This document shows, in pieces, positions 55,295 to 63,861 of a stretch of 64,000 nucleotides of DNA (position 1 is its first letter; every line of letters starts with the position of its first letter). Below the pieces are notes generated by a model that was not told the origin of the DNA, made no database searches, and saw only the letters and a program-made list of their open reading frames with translations. The position numbers and the translations under genes are program-made. The DNA comes from Acaryochloris sp. CCMEE 5410 (lineage in GTDB: Bacteria; Cyanobacteriota; Cyanobacteriia; Thermosynechococcales; Thermosynechococcaceae): positions 1,535,501-1,599,500 of the forward strand of contig NZ_AFEJ02000002.1 of the NCBI RefSeq assembly GCF_000238775.2, written 5' to 3'.

Positions 55295-56440
55295 GGGAGC
55301 ATGTCACCTTTGCAGATTGTTTTGAAATCGTTCAGGATACAAGTGTTGCCCAGAAGTCTTCATCAATGAACTCCGAAAAAGCAGCTCAACTCAAAGTCCA
55401 TCTTGATGCGATAGCCCAATTACTGTACGAAGAAAGCGATCCAGAGAACCTGAAGACGCTAGAAGGTATTGAGATGACGGTGCGTCAGCAAATTCAGACC
55501 CATGTCAGTCCCGAACTCGGTCATTTTTTATCCGCACAGCTACTGGCACAGCAGCAGGCCGCAACCGACGCCTGAAAGCACCTTGGGCGTTCTAAGCATT
55601 ACAACTCAACAGGCACAGCATCTAGCCGTTTCCCCCTATCGTCAAATCAGTCCTCATTTAGAGAATTGTTGCTTGCGCATCAGTGCCAATGTCTCCTATG
55701 CTCAAACTGCTAAAGATGTGGCTTATTTAACTGGGATTCAGGTACCAGCCAAAACCCAGCAGCGATTGGTGCATCAACAACGGTTTCCTACCCCCCAGGC
55801 TCATGAAGCTTTAACCGAAGTGAGTGTAGATGGTGGCAAAGTGCGCATCCGCACCCCTTTAGGACACCCTTGTCAGTGGAAAGACTATAAAACCCTGGCA
55901 ACGCATGTGGGACTCATCGCGGATTATCACAATAATGCCCGGCTCATTGACTGGACTCACCAGCAACCGTTAGCCTCTCCACTGACTTGTTTAGGGGATG
56001 GTCATGATGGCATTTGGAATATCATTCGTCAGCTGAGCATACCTGAGCAACGGCGAGAGATTCTGGACTGGTACCATCTGGTGGAAAATCTTCATAAGGT
56101 CGGTGGGTCCCTCAAACGTCTGCACCAGGCTGAGCAGCTCTTATGGCAGGGGAAGGTTGATGAAACCTTGGCTCTATTTGAGTCATTGAAGAAAAAGCAG
56201 GCCCAAGTCTTTTGCAACTATGTTCGCAAACATCGGCATCGGATCGTCAATTATGACTATTACCAGAGTGAGCAAATCTGCTCTATTGGGTCTGGGGCTG
56301 TTGAATCTGCTATCAAGCAGATTAGTCGCAGAGTCAAAATTTCAGGGGCGCAGTGGAATGAAAGTAATGTCCCGCAAGTGCTGGCACATCGGTGTGCTTA
56401 CCTCAATGGCTTAATTGGAATGCAAAGGTGACATGCTCCC
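55295..56440 (+). mobile_element. ISKra4-type insertion sequence, 1146 bp
   Basis: The ends are perfect 20-base inverted repeats: 55295-55314 begins GGGAGCATGTCACC, and 56421-56440 is its exact complement. Both ends are flanked by TGTTAACA (55287-55294 and 56441-56448). Because TGTTAACA is its own complement, it can be read either as an 8-base target duplication or as part of longer, 28-base inverted repeats. It sits in the gap between tilS and a minus-strand response regulator. Perfect ends suggest recent arrival. Confidence 0.88.
55366..56431 (+). pseudogene. ISKra4-family transposase with a -1 slip site and a one-base deletion
   Basis: The N-terminal frame (55366-55575) reaches GHFL, where T_TTT_TTA at 55524-55530 is a textbook -1 slip heptamer in the right phase. 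Slipping gives GHFFIRTATGTAAGRNRRLK. That frame then stops shortly after, and family text resumes one frame further at STLGVLSITTQQAQ; adding one A to the AAA at 55575-55577 joins them. The remaining part (55580-56431) has the DDE residues: VSVDGGKV, CLGDGHDGIWN and GSGAVESAIKQISRR. So the first shift is probably programmed and the second disabling. Confidence 0.85.
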
Positions 56441-56570
56441 TGTTAACATCCCATGACTTCCATCTACGGTGAGAATCTAACCTAGATAATTCATCATTTA
56501 ATCCATCTCACTGCCAGTCGGTGGCAATCGTCAAAGCCTTAAGAATAGGGGCCTGAACCTTTATTAGATC

Positions 56571-56662
56571 CCTCACTTTTCTATGCGTAAATCGGAACAG
56601 ATTAGCGCGATCTGCTATAGGTTAGAAAAGTGAGGTGACACTCCAAAAAGTGTCACTTTTCT
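56571..56662 (+). other. Structured region with mutually exclusive hairpins, possible ncRNA
   Basis: Between the ISKra4 element and the response regulator (56449-56800, no gene), CCTCACTTTTCTA (56571-56583) pairs perfectly with TAGAAAAGTGAGG (56623-56635), enclosing a small hairpin CAGAT/ATCTG (56598-56614). Next comes TGACACT (56636-56642) with AGTGTCA (56649-56655). AGAAAAG (56624-56630) can instead pair with CTTTTCT (56656-56662), extending the second hairpin and breaking the first. So two folds compete, as in attenuators. It could also be the decayed end of a mobile element, since GGTGACACTCC resembles the nearby ISKra4 end GGTGACATGCTCC. Confidence 0.5.
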
Positions 56663-56720
56663 GTCATTCAACAACATTCTTCAAGATATTCTAAAGCCAG
56701 TGAGGAGTGATTCAGATGAA

Positions 56721-56770
56721 AAGCTCTTGAGGTCGAAACACGGCAAGACTCTCAAGAGCTTTTTTATTTT
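56721..56770 (+). terminator. Strong Rho-independent terminator
   Basis: AAGCTCTTGAG (56721-56731) pairs with CTCAAGAGCTT (56751-56761) over 11 base pairs, with a 19-base loop, followed by TTTTTATTTTT. It would stop plus-strand transcripts coming from the structured region. On the minus strand it also lies just beyond the response regulator gene and has a shorter T-run (TTTTC), so it may act both ways. Confidence 0.75.
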
Positions 56771-56800
56771 TAAATATCTGTTATTCCATCATCACAAATA

Positions 56801-57526
56801 TTACGGTTCCGTCTCTACCTTGGACCCAAACCAATATCCTTTGCCATAGATCGTATGGATGAGCGGTGGAGAGTTTTTGGCGGCAATTTTTCGACGCAGC
56901 AGCCGAATTTGGGCGGCTAAGACATTGCTACTCGGTTGATCGCCACTCGGCCATAGATGTTGGTAAATCTGGTCATGGGTGAGCAGTTGGTGAGGGTGTT
57001 GCATCAGATAGGTCAGCAGTTGACTCTCTTTTTCTGACAAGGTGATTGCCTGTCCCTGACAATAGGCAATTTGGCTTTCCAAATCCAGTTCTAAGCCTTC
57101 CATCTGGATGCGCTGGGACAAGGATTCCGGCGATGTTTGCGAGAACTGCTCACTCCGACGCAGAAGCGCCCGCACACGTGCCAGTAGCTCTCTTAATTCA
57201 AAGGGCTTGACTAGGTAGTCATCTGCACCCGCATCCAGGCCTTGTACCCGATCGTCTAGGGTATCTTTGGCGGTCAGGAATAAAACGGGGGTGAGTTGGG
57301 ATTGCGATCTCAACTCCTGACACACTTCAATCCCCGACAATTTGGGCAACATCCAATCCAGGATCAGTAAGTCATACAGGAGTCCCTGTCCGATCTGGCG
57401 CTGCACCGCGAGTAAAGCGGCTTCCCCATCATTGGCAACATCCACGCCATACCCCTCTCGCTTGAGCAGACGGCTAAGGGCATCGGTTAGTTCAACCTCA
57501 TCATCAACTAGCAAGATTTGACTCAT
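56801..57526 (-). CDS. OmpR/PhoB-family response regulator
   Basis: This 241-residue protein has a receiver domain (1-118) with acidic pocket VDDE, phospho-acceptor Asp in LLILDWMLPKLSG, Thr in FLTAKD and Lys in YLVKPF, followed by a winged-helix DNA-binding domain (about 135-235) ending IHTIYGKGYWFGSKV. All signalling residues are present. No histidine kinase gene is adjacent, so its partner is unknown; the downstream side is occupied by a terminator, the structured region and the ISKra4 element. The ATG is 57526. Confidence 0.92.
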   Translation of the reverse strand: MSQILLVDDEVELTDALSRLLKREGYGVDVANDGEAALLAVQRQIGQGLLYDLLILDWMLPKLSGIEVCQELRSQSQLTPVLFLTAKDTLDDRVQGLDAGADDYLVKPFELRELLARVRALLRRSEQFSQTSPESLSQRIQMEGLELDLESQIAYCQGQAITLSEKESQLLTYLMQHPHQLLTHDQIYQHLWPSGDQPSSNVLAAQIRLLRRKIAAKNSPPLIHTIYGKGYWFGSKVETEP

Positions 57527-57614
57527 CGATCACACCAGCAGCTATCTAGCCAGAGCATAGGGTACTGTTAAGGGAAGATCCCCAGCATTGCCCCAGGTAG
57601 GATTACACAGGATT

Positions 57615-57836
57615 ATGCCACAACCCGAAAACGCCTCTCCTCAAAGTGGGAACAGCAGTCTCGGCTTTGTCCTCAAAGTCTTGGGCCTTTCCACTATCCT
57701 ATCGGTTGCCATCAAAGCTTTAGGTCCCCTTCTACCCATTTCTGGCTCCAATCCCTTGGCTTTGGGGGTCGTACTCACACCTTCCCTGGTGCTTGGGGGG
57801 TTGTTACTACTCCGAGGTCAACGTCAATCGGGATAG
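57615..57836 (+). CDS. Small membrane protein, hypothetical
   Basis: The open frame begins at a TTG (57588), but ATG 57615 (MPQPENASPQSGNSS) is the likelier start, giving 73 residues. A polar N-terminus precedes two hydrophobic segments (LGFVLKVLGLSTILSVAIKAL and LALGVVLTPSLVLGGLLLL) and a short basic end. Its 3' end overlaps the convergent HAD gene by 30 bases. It is not a recognised family. Confidence 0.65.
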   Translation: MPQPENASPQSGNSSLGFVLKVLGLSTILSVAIKALGPLLPISGSNPLALGVVLTPSLVLGGLLLLRGQRQSG

Positions 57837-58517
57837 ATCTGTAATTTCTGTATAGGTCGGTCCTGGGGGAGTTTTGCCAGATCGGTTTAACCACAAACCT
57901 CTCAGTCCGGCCTGTTCAGCCCCTTGATAGTCATCCTCCCAACTATCACCAATATGCCAAGCCCCGTTCATCCTGTCGGGATGTTTGGCTAACGCAACGG
58001 TAAAGACCTGAGGGTCTGGTTTGGCAGCACCGACTTCGGTAGAACTGGTAACGGTGTCAAAATAATCCCTCAGGTTTAGGGCGGCCAAAACTGAATGTAA
58101 CCGACTGTCAAAATTAGATATCACCCCTAATTGAATGCCTTGCTGCTGCCATTGTTGAAGAACCTGCGGCACTTCAGGATAAACAAACCAAGGGTCGGGG
58201 GTGGCGAAGTGATCAAACAAAATTTGAAAGAAATCATCAAAATCGGCAAAAGCAGAAAAGGCATCTACCTGTTGAAAGGCACGGGTAGCCACCGCCTTCC
58301 ACCAACGCAATTCCTGGGCAGGCAAGTCTGATGGCGCAACCCCTGGGAAGGCCGCTTTCGGGGCGGAGAAGAAGCTTTCGATAAAGGCTTGATTCAAAGA
58401 TTGGGGGTCAACCTGAACCCCTGCTTGGGCCGCAAAGCGGCTATAAATCTCTCCCACCGTCCCCTGTACCCCAAATAAGGTACCAACGGCATCGAGAAAA
58501 ATAACAGAGGGCTTCAT
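57807..58517 (-). CDS. HAD-superfamily hydrolase (REG-2-like, HAD-IA)
   Basis: This 236-residue protein has motif I FLDAVGTLFG, where the usual second Asp of DxD is Val. That is characteristic of the REG-2/HDHD3-like group and does not by itself mean it is inactive. Motif II is GVISNFDSRL, motif III is the Lys in VGAAKPDPQVF, and motif IV is HIGDSWEDDYQGA. The cap domain is helical (25-110). Substrate unknown. It overlaps the small membrane protein gene tail to tail. Confidence 0.88.
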   Translation of the reverse strand: MKPSVIFLDAVGTLFGVQGTVGEIYSRFAAQAGVQVDPQSLNQAFIESFFSAPKAAFPGVAPSDLPAQELRWWKAVATRAFQQVDAFSAFADFDDFFQILFDHFATPDPWFVYPEVPQVLQQWQQQGIQLGVISNFDSRLHSVLAALNLRDYFDTVTSSTEVGAAKPDPQVFTVALAKHPDRMNGAWHIGDSWEDDYQGAEQAGLRGLWLNRSGKTPPGPTYTEITDLSRLTLTSE

Positions 58518-58580
58518 AGGTTAGCTTGGGAATAACGGTAGCGGATAGGCCATCGATCATGGTACCAGGGCGAAACACGG

Positions 58581-59732
58581 ATGAATCATTCCCATAAACT
58601 TCTGGCCAAAGCGGGGCGGGTCCTGTTGGGGCTTCTGATCAGCCTGGTGTTGCTGGTTATGGTTTTACATGGGTTACAGATCATCAATGCTTGGCAACTC
58701 CCCCTGAAGCCGGTTCTGGCCTTTTTAGGAGGTGGCAGTCTGTCCTGCTGGATAGCCGCCCAGATCATGAAGGGGTGGCATCAATCTCCGCGGGCAGCCC
58801 CTCGAACACTCCGTTGGCGGCGGAGAGTGCTCTTTATCAGTCTTTTTTTGCTGATTAGCCTGAACGCCAGCACTTATTTGGCTGCCTATACCCTCACCCA
58901 TGTTCGTGACCCAGGACAGTGGGGGCTGGGCTTTCCTAAACCCACTAATATCCGTACACCCCAAGAACGGGGCCTATCCTACTCCACCCATCGATTGCCA
59001 ATCAATTCATCTGCCTGGCTAGAAGCCTGGCTGATTCCAGCGACAGGCACTCCTGCTCAAGGGACAGTGGTGATGTTTCCTGGCAATCGCAGTACGAAGG
59101 ACCGGCAGCTCATCGGTCCTGCCCAAACTTTTTCGCAGTTAGGCTATAACTCCCTCCTAGTCGATTATCGAGGAGTGGGCGGTTCCAGTGGATACAGCAC
59201 AACGGTAGGGATGCGAGAAGCGGAAGATGTCGTCGTCGCATTCAACGCATTACCTGCTCTGGATTTACAGCCACCCGTCATTGCCTATGGCGTGTCTATG
59301 GGGAGTGCAGCGATACTGAATGCGATCGCAACTCAAAACCTCCAGCCCGATGCCATCATTATTGAGCTTCCTTTTGCCCGATTTATTGATGCCGTCCGTA
59401 GCCGCCTACAACATCACCAGATCCCTCCGTTTCCTTTAGCAGAATTACTGGTCTTTTGGGGAGGCGTACAGCATGGTGTCAATGGATTTAGCCATAATCC
59501 CGTTGAATTTGCCCGTGCTATCCAATGCCCCACCTTAGTGATGCAGGGCCAGCAAGACCCTTGGACTACCGTGGCAGAAGTCAAAACCCTCTTTCAGCAA
59601 ATCACCGCCCCCAAACAATTGGTGATTGCACCAGATGGAGGACATCACCAACTGATTGGGATTGATCGAGCTTTATGGGAAACCAGCCTGAGTCATTTCT
59701 TACAATCGATCAACGCTGATCGGGAGTCATAG
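58581..59732 (+). CDS. Membrane-anchored alpha/beta hydrolase
   Basis: Three hydrophobic segments in the first 105 residues (LLGLLISLVLLVMVLHGL, PVLAFLGGGSLSCWIAAQI, VLFISLFLLISLNASTYLAAY) precede a catalytic domain of about 270 residues. VVMFPGNRST is the oxyanion strand and YGVSMGSAAIL carries the nucleophile Ser in G-x-S-x-G. QGQQDPWTTVAE and GGHHQL supply the Asp and His. It resembles bacterial homologues of the ABHD13/YtmA-like hydrolases. Its substrate is unknown; the membrane anchor suggests a lipid or envelope substrate. Confidence 0.85.
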   Translation: MNHSHKLLAKAGRVLLGLLISLVLLVMVLHGLQIINAWQLPLKPVLAFLGGGSLSCWIAAQIMKGWHQSPRAAPRTLRWRRRVLFISLFLLISLNASTYLAAYTLTHVRDPGQWGLGFPKPTNIRTPQERGLSYSTHRLPINSSAWLEAWLIPATGTPAQGTVVMFPGNRSTKDRQLIGPAQTFSQLGYNSLLVDYRGVGGSSGYSTTVGMREAEDVVVAFNALPALDLQPPVIAYGVSMGSAAILNAIATQNLQPDAIIIELPFARFIDAVRSRLQHHQIPPFPLAELLVFWGGVQHGVNGFSHNPVEFARAIQCPTLVMQGQQDPWTTVAEVKTLFQQITAPKQLVIAPDGGHHQLIGIDRALWETSLSHFLQSINADRES

Positions 59733-59817
59733 AATCCCCTCCCAAGACTCCCTTGAACCGTCACTTGAATAGTCACAGCAGGAGAGCATCGCTTGCCCTC
59801 TGGTCAAATTCTAGACC

Positions 59818-61935
59818 TTAGGCAGAGGCCACAGTGCTAGTCTCCAATGGTTGTACAAACACCCTGTGAGACTGCATCAGCGCTTTTTGCATTTGATCCG
59901 CTGAAAGGGGCTTAGACAATAAGTAGCCCTGAACACAATCACAATGATGTTGCTGGAGCCATTGCAGCTGTGCTTGGGTTTCTACTCCCTCAGCAATCGC
60001 AGTCATCCCTAAGTTGTGGGCCAAGGTAATCATGGTTCGCACAATTTCCGACTTTTCCGTATCGGTCACCAACCCTTCAATAAAGGAACGATCGATTTTC
60101 AGGGTGTCTAAGGGGAAGTTATGTAAAAAGCTCAGAGATGAATACCCTGTCCCAAAGTCGTCGATCTGGAGTTGAAGCCCCAAAGCGCGCAGTTGACTAA
60201 TGAGTTCAGACACCATCACCTCATTTTCCATAATCATGGTTTCTGTAATTTCTAGCTTGAGGTGACGGGCACTGACTCCCGTCTCCGATAGAATCGATTG
60301 GATTTGTTTGCCTAAACTGGCCTGAGAAAATTGCTTACGGGATAGATTAACGCTAATACTCAAGGGTGGAATCTCAGTCAGGGTCTGATGCCACTGCCAT
60401 AACTGTTGACAGGATTCTTCCAGGACCCACTGACCAATCGCTAGGATTAATCCTGTTTCCTCTGCTACAGGAATAAATTCCTGGGGTGAAATTAGGCCTC
60501 GCTGAGGATGTTGCCAACGGATCAGCGCTTCTAAGCTAACGATTTCATGGGTTTTGAGGGAAATAATCGGTTGATAGTAGAGCTGAAATTCTTGGTTGGC
60601 AATGGCGGCTCGCAGATCGGTTTCTACCCGAAGCAATGCCTGAACGCGATCGCGCATGGCTGCTTCAAAGACGACATATCTAGACTTGCCCAGGGCTTTG
60701 GCCCGATACATGGCATTATCCGCATCCCGTAATAAATTTTCAGCCTGGGGCGAATGGTCTGAATTCAGAGCAATACCGATACTGGCCGAAATATAAACTG
60801 TATGCCCCTGAAGTTCAAAGGCTTTCTCTAGCTCACGATTCAAGCGACTGGCCACTTGTTCCGCTTGATCTTGCCCAGCAATATTTTCCAGAAGAATGGC
60901 AAATTCATCGCCGCCTAACCGGGCAATCACATCACCGGGGCGTAACGCCGCCGTCAGACGTTTAGCCACTTCAATCAGTAGCTGATCCCCAATGGCATGG
61001 CCCAAACTATCATTAATCACCTTAAACCGATCGCAATCCAGAAACAGCACGGCAAATAGATAGTTCGTCTGGCGATTGACGCGTGTCAGGGTCCGGTGAA
61101 GCTGGTCCAAAAATAACGCCCGACTCGGCAACTCCGTGAGATGATCGTATAGCGCCACATGGTTGGTGAGATCGGTATGTGACCCGGCCATCCGTACCAC
61201 ACGATTATGGGGACCAAACACCGCCATGCCGCGGCTACTGACCCAACGATAGGACTGGTCCAGGTGAAGCATACGATATTGACATTCAAAGGCAGTTGTT
61301 TCTCGTCGCAAATGCCGCCGTAAATCGGTGCGGAATCGTTCCTTATCTTCCGGGTGAATACGGTCAAACCATTCCTGAATGGAAGGTTGAAGCGCCGCTT
61401 CGGCTTGGCCAATAATCGCGGCCCAACGGGGAGAATAATAAACTTGATGGGTTTGTAAGTTCCAATCCCAAAGGCCATCATTTGAGGCTTGGGCCACCAG
61501 ATTATATTGTTCTTCTCGCTCCTGCAACGCCACTAATGTCCGAGTATGGTTAATGGCATACCGGATCGACCGCTCCAGTAAAGCAGACGTAATCGTCCCT
61601 TTCACCAAATAATCCGTCGCCCCTGCTGTCATCGCAGCTAAGTCGATCTCGCGATCTTCCTGGCCCGTCAACAAGATAATCGGAATCCGATGGCCTAAAG
61701 CAACCACTTCCTCTAACAAGTCCAAGCCTGTTCGACTGCCTAAGCGAAAATCGAACACATAAATATCATGCTGGTGACGCTGAACCGCCTGTAGTCCTTT
61801 GTCATAGGTATCCGCCCAGTCCAGATCGAACTGGATGCTTTGAAAATCGTCTAGGAGATCTTCAAAAAAGAAATAGTCATCTTCATCATCTTCCACCAGC
61901 AATAGTTTGATATGCAGTGGATCAAGATGCCTCAC
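59818..61935 (-). CDS. Receiver-PAS-GGDEF-EAL cyclic-di-GMP signalling protein
   Basis: This protein of about 705 residues has a receiver domain (to about 125; phospho-Asp in VFDFRLGSRTG), a PAS domain with PAC (about 145-260), a GGDEF domain with intact GGDEF in RLGGDEFAILLENI (about 270-430) and an EAL domain with EAL in SLEALIRWQHPQ, DDFGTGYSSL and EGVETQAQ (about 445-695). Both output domains keep their catalytic text, so it may both make and break c-di-GMP. GTG 61935 with GGAG seven bases before is my start; it overlaps the preceding regulator gene by 14 bases. An in-frame TTG at 61962 is possible. Confidence 0.92.
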   Translation of the reverse strand: MRHLDPLHIKLLLVEDDEDDYFFFEDLLDDFQSIQFDLDWADTYDKGLQAVQRHQHDIYVFDFRLGSRTGLDLLEEVVALGHRIPIILLTGQEDREIDLAAMTAGATDYLVKGTITSALLERSIRYAINHTRTLVALQEREEQYNLVAQASNDGLWDWNLQTHQVYYSPRWAAIIGQAEAALQPSIQEWFDRIHPEDKERFRTDLRRHLRRETTAFECQYRMLHLDQSYRWVSSRGMAVFGPHNRVVRMAGSHTDLTNHVALYDHLTELPSRALFLDQLHRTLTRVNRQTNYLFAVLFLDCDRFKVINDSLGHAIGDQLLIEVAKRLTAALRPGDVIARLGGDEFAILLENIAGQDQAEQVASRLNRELEKAFELQGHTVYISASIGIALNSDHSPQAENLLRDADNAMYRAKALGKSRYVVFEAAMRDRVQALLRVETDLRAAIANQEFQLYYQPIISLKTHEIVSLEALIRWQHPQRGLISPQEFIPVAEETGLILAIGQWVLEESCQQLWQWHQTLTEIPPLSISVNLSRKQFSQASLGKQIQSILSETGVSARHLKLEITETMIMENEVMVSELISQLRALGLQLQIDDFGTGYSSLSFLHNFPLDTLKIDRSFIEGLVTDTEKSEIVRTMITLAHNLGMTAIAEGVETQAQLQWLQQHHCDCVQGYLLSKPLSADQMQKALMQSHRVFVQPLETSTVASA

Positions 61936-62392
61936 AACATTGCTCCGGGGGTAATGCCACAACAGTAAACCAATACTGGCCTAGGGTTTGCATCACCTCA
62001 ACTAATGCGTCAAAGGTCACAGGTTTGGTGATGTAGGTATTGGCCCCCAAGTCATAACTGCGATAAATATCAATATCCGTATTAGAGGTGGTTAAGACTA
62101 CAATCGGAATGCGGCGAAGTTCAGGATTCGCTTTAATCTCCTGCAAGGCTTCTCGTCCGTCTTTCTTCGGCATATTGAGATCCAGTAAGATCAGACCAGG
62201 GCGAGGCGACGTTTTTGGGTCGGTATATTGACCTCGACGAAATAAGTAATCCATCAACTCTTCGCCATCTTTGACAAAGCGAAGATCATTACTCAGTCGG
62301 CTCTCCTCTAGAGCTTCGGCCGTAAGCATCCGATCATCTTCATCATCGTCAGCCATCAAAATCGTGATTGGGGCAGCATTGACTGAGGTCAT
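61922..62392 (-). CDS. Rcp1-like single-domain response regulator
   Basis: This 156-residue receiver-only protein is of the cyanobacterial-phytochrome-partner type: MADDDEDDRMLTAEAL (acidic pocket), LILLDLNMPKKDGREAL (phospho-Asp), VVLTTSNTDIDI (Thr) and ITKPVTFDALVEVM (Lys). The insert RRGQYTDPKTSPRPG is typical of Rcp1. It begins inside the kinase gene's stop codon (ATGA overlap), with GGAG upstream in the kinase coding sequence, so the two should be made together. It has no DNA-binding domain and probably relays phosphate to a partner protein. Confidence 0.93.
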   Translation of the reverse strand: MTSVNAAPITILMADDDEDDRMLTAEALEESRLSNDLRFVKDGEELMDYLFRRGQYTDPKTSPRPGLILLDLNMPKKDGREALQEIKANPELRRIPIVVLTTSNTDIDIYRSYDLGANTYITKPVTFDALVEVMQTLGQYWFTVVALPPEQCCEAS

Positions 62393-63861
62393 GATTGGGG
62401 CTCCATGGAGGTTTGGGTAAGCGGTAAGGTGATGAAAAATGTTGCGCCTTGGCCCGGTGAGCTTTCAGCAGTGATGGTGCCACCATGATGCTCGGCAATT
62501 TTGGCACAGACCGCTAGGCCAATGCCCGTGCCATCATATTCATTGCGACTATGTAAACGCTGAAACACTCGAAAAATACGGTCCGTATACTTTTGCTCAA
62601 AGCCAATTCCATTATCTTCAACGCTAATTTGGTACAGGCTCTCGGTCTCAGTACTTTCATTAACCGACTGCCCGCCAATCGTGATGCAGAGGGGCTGATC
62701 CGGCTGACGAAACTTGAGAGCATTACTAATCAGGTTTTGAAACAGTTGGCGAATTTGCATCGGTTCAGCATCAATCGTAGGTAACGCAGTCACCTCAACC
62801 TGGGCCTCCGTTTCCTGAATCCGAATTTCCAGATCATCTAAAACGCTGCCCACCACTTCATTGAGATCAACTTCAGTAAAGGGTTGTGACTTTGACGTCA
62901 CTCGAGAAAAAGCCAATAGGTTCTGCACCAGTTGCCGCATGCGGCCCGCCGCTTTTTGCATGCGGTCCACATAATCTTTCCCCCGATCGCTCAGATCATC
63001 TCTACATTTCGTTTGTAATCGATCACCAAAGGCCTCAATTTTGCGGAGGGGCTCTTGTAAATCATGGGAGGCTACATAGGCAAATTGTTCTAATTCCTTA
63101 TTGGAGCGGAGTAAGGCTTCATTCGAACGAGCTAACGCCTCAGACTCTTCTGCTAGCTTGGCTTCAGCTTCCTGCTTGGCTTTTTCCTGCCGTATCAGAA
63201 CGGCTTGAGCATAGCCAACGATAATGACGAGTACCCCATATAGCCCGACAAAGATAACGATAACGGCGATCAGCCCTTCTTGCTGAGCGTCTTCTACCTG
63301 TTGTACGAGCGGTGTGACATTGCTATAGACCTCGATCACACCTTCAATCTCTGAATCAGCACCCTGAGGCCGCAGGGGTAAATAGCTGGAAATCAGTTTT
63401 TTTTCTGTCAGGAGTCCCTGTACACTCCGAAATTTCTTTCTATGGGACAGCTTAGTGATGGTTTCACCAGAACGCGCTGTCAGGAATCCAGAATATTTCG
63501 ATTTATCCTGACCAATTTGTTTGGCGTTGGTCGAAAACACCACTCGACCGTTTAAATCGAAAATTTTGAGTTTGGCGATGGACGTTCCTTGAATCAGACG
63601 ACGAACGGTGTCATCGATATCTTCAATCTGAGGGTGATTTTGTAAGTCTTTCCTAGATAAGGACTCCGTAGAACTCAAGAAAGATTTGTGCTGAGGCCAT
63701 ACCGAATTAGCAAAGACTTGGGTAATTTCAACATTCTTTTGCTCACTCGCACTAATCAGTTGGGCCGTTGTCGTTTGCTGATTATAGTGCCGCAAGAAGA
63801 GGGTGGCGCTCCCACAGGCAACTAAACTCGCAATCGAAAAATATCGCAGTAACTTAAACAA
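62389..63861 (-). CDS. Membrane sensor histidine kinase
   Basis: This 490-residue kinase has an N-terminal membrane segment (about 8-24), an extracytoplasmic sensor domain (about 30-195) of mixed alpha-beta type with ISYLPLRPQG-like text resembling a single Cache domain, and a second membrane segment (about 198-222). A coiled coil follows, then a HisKA domain with the H box VASHDLQEPLRKIEAF, and a HATPase_c domain with N box LISNALKF, VEDNGIGF (G1) and GTGIGLAVC (G2). The H box is of the phytochrome-kinase-like type, matching its Rcp1-like partner. The start is TTG 63861 and is less certain than the domains. Confidence 0.92.
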   Translation of the reverse strand: MFKLLRYFSIASLVACGSATLFLRHYNQQTTTAQLISASEQKNVEITQVFANSVWPQHKSFLSSTESLSRKDLQNHPQIEDIDDTVRRLIQGTSIAKLKIFDLNGRVVFSTNAKQIGQDKSKYSGFLTARSGETITKLSHRKKFRSVQGLLTEKKLISSYLPLRPQGADSEIEGVIEVYSNVTPLVQQVEDAQQEGLIAVIVIFVGLYGVLVIIVGYAQAVLIRQEKAKQEAEAKLAEESEALARSNEALLRSNKELEQFAYVASHDLQEPLRKIEAFGDRLQTKCRDDLSDRGKDYVDRMQKAAGRMRQLVQNLLAFSRVTSKSQPFTEVDLNEVVGSVLDDLEIRIQETEAQVEVTALPTIDAEPMQIRQLFQNLISNALKFRQPDQPLCITIGGQSVNESTETESLYQISVEDNGIGFEQKYTDRIFRVFQRLHSRNEYDGTGIGLAVCAKIAEHHGGTITAESSPGQGATFFITLPLTQTSMEPQS

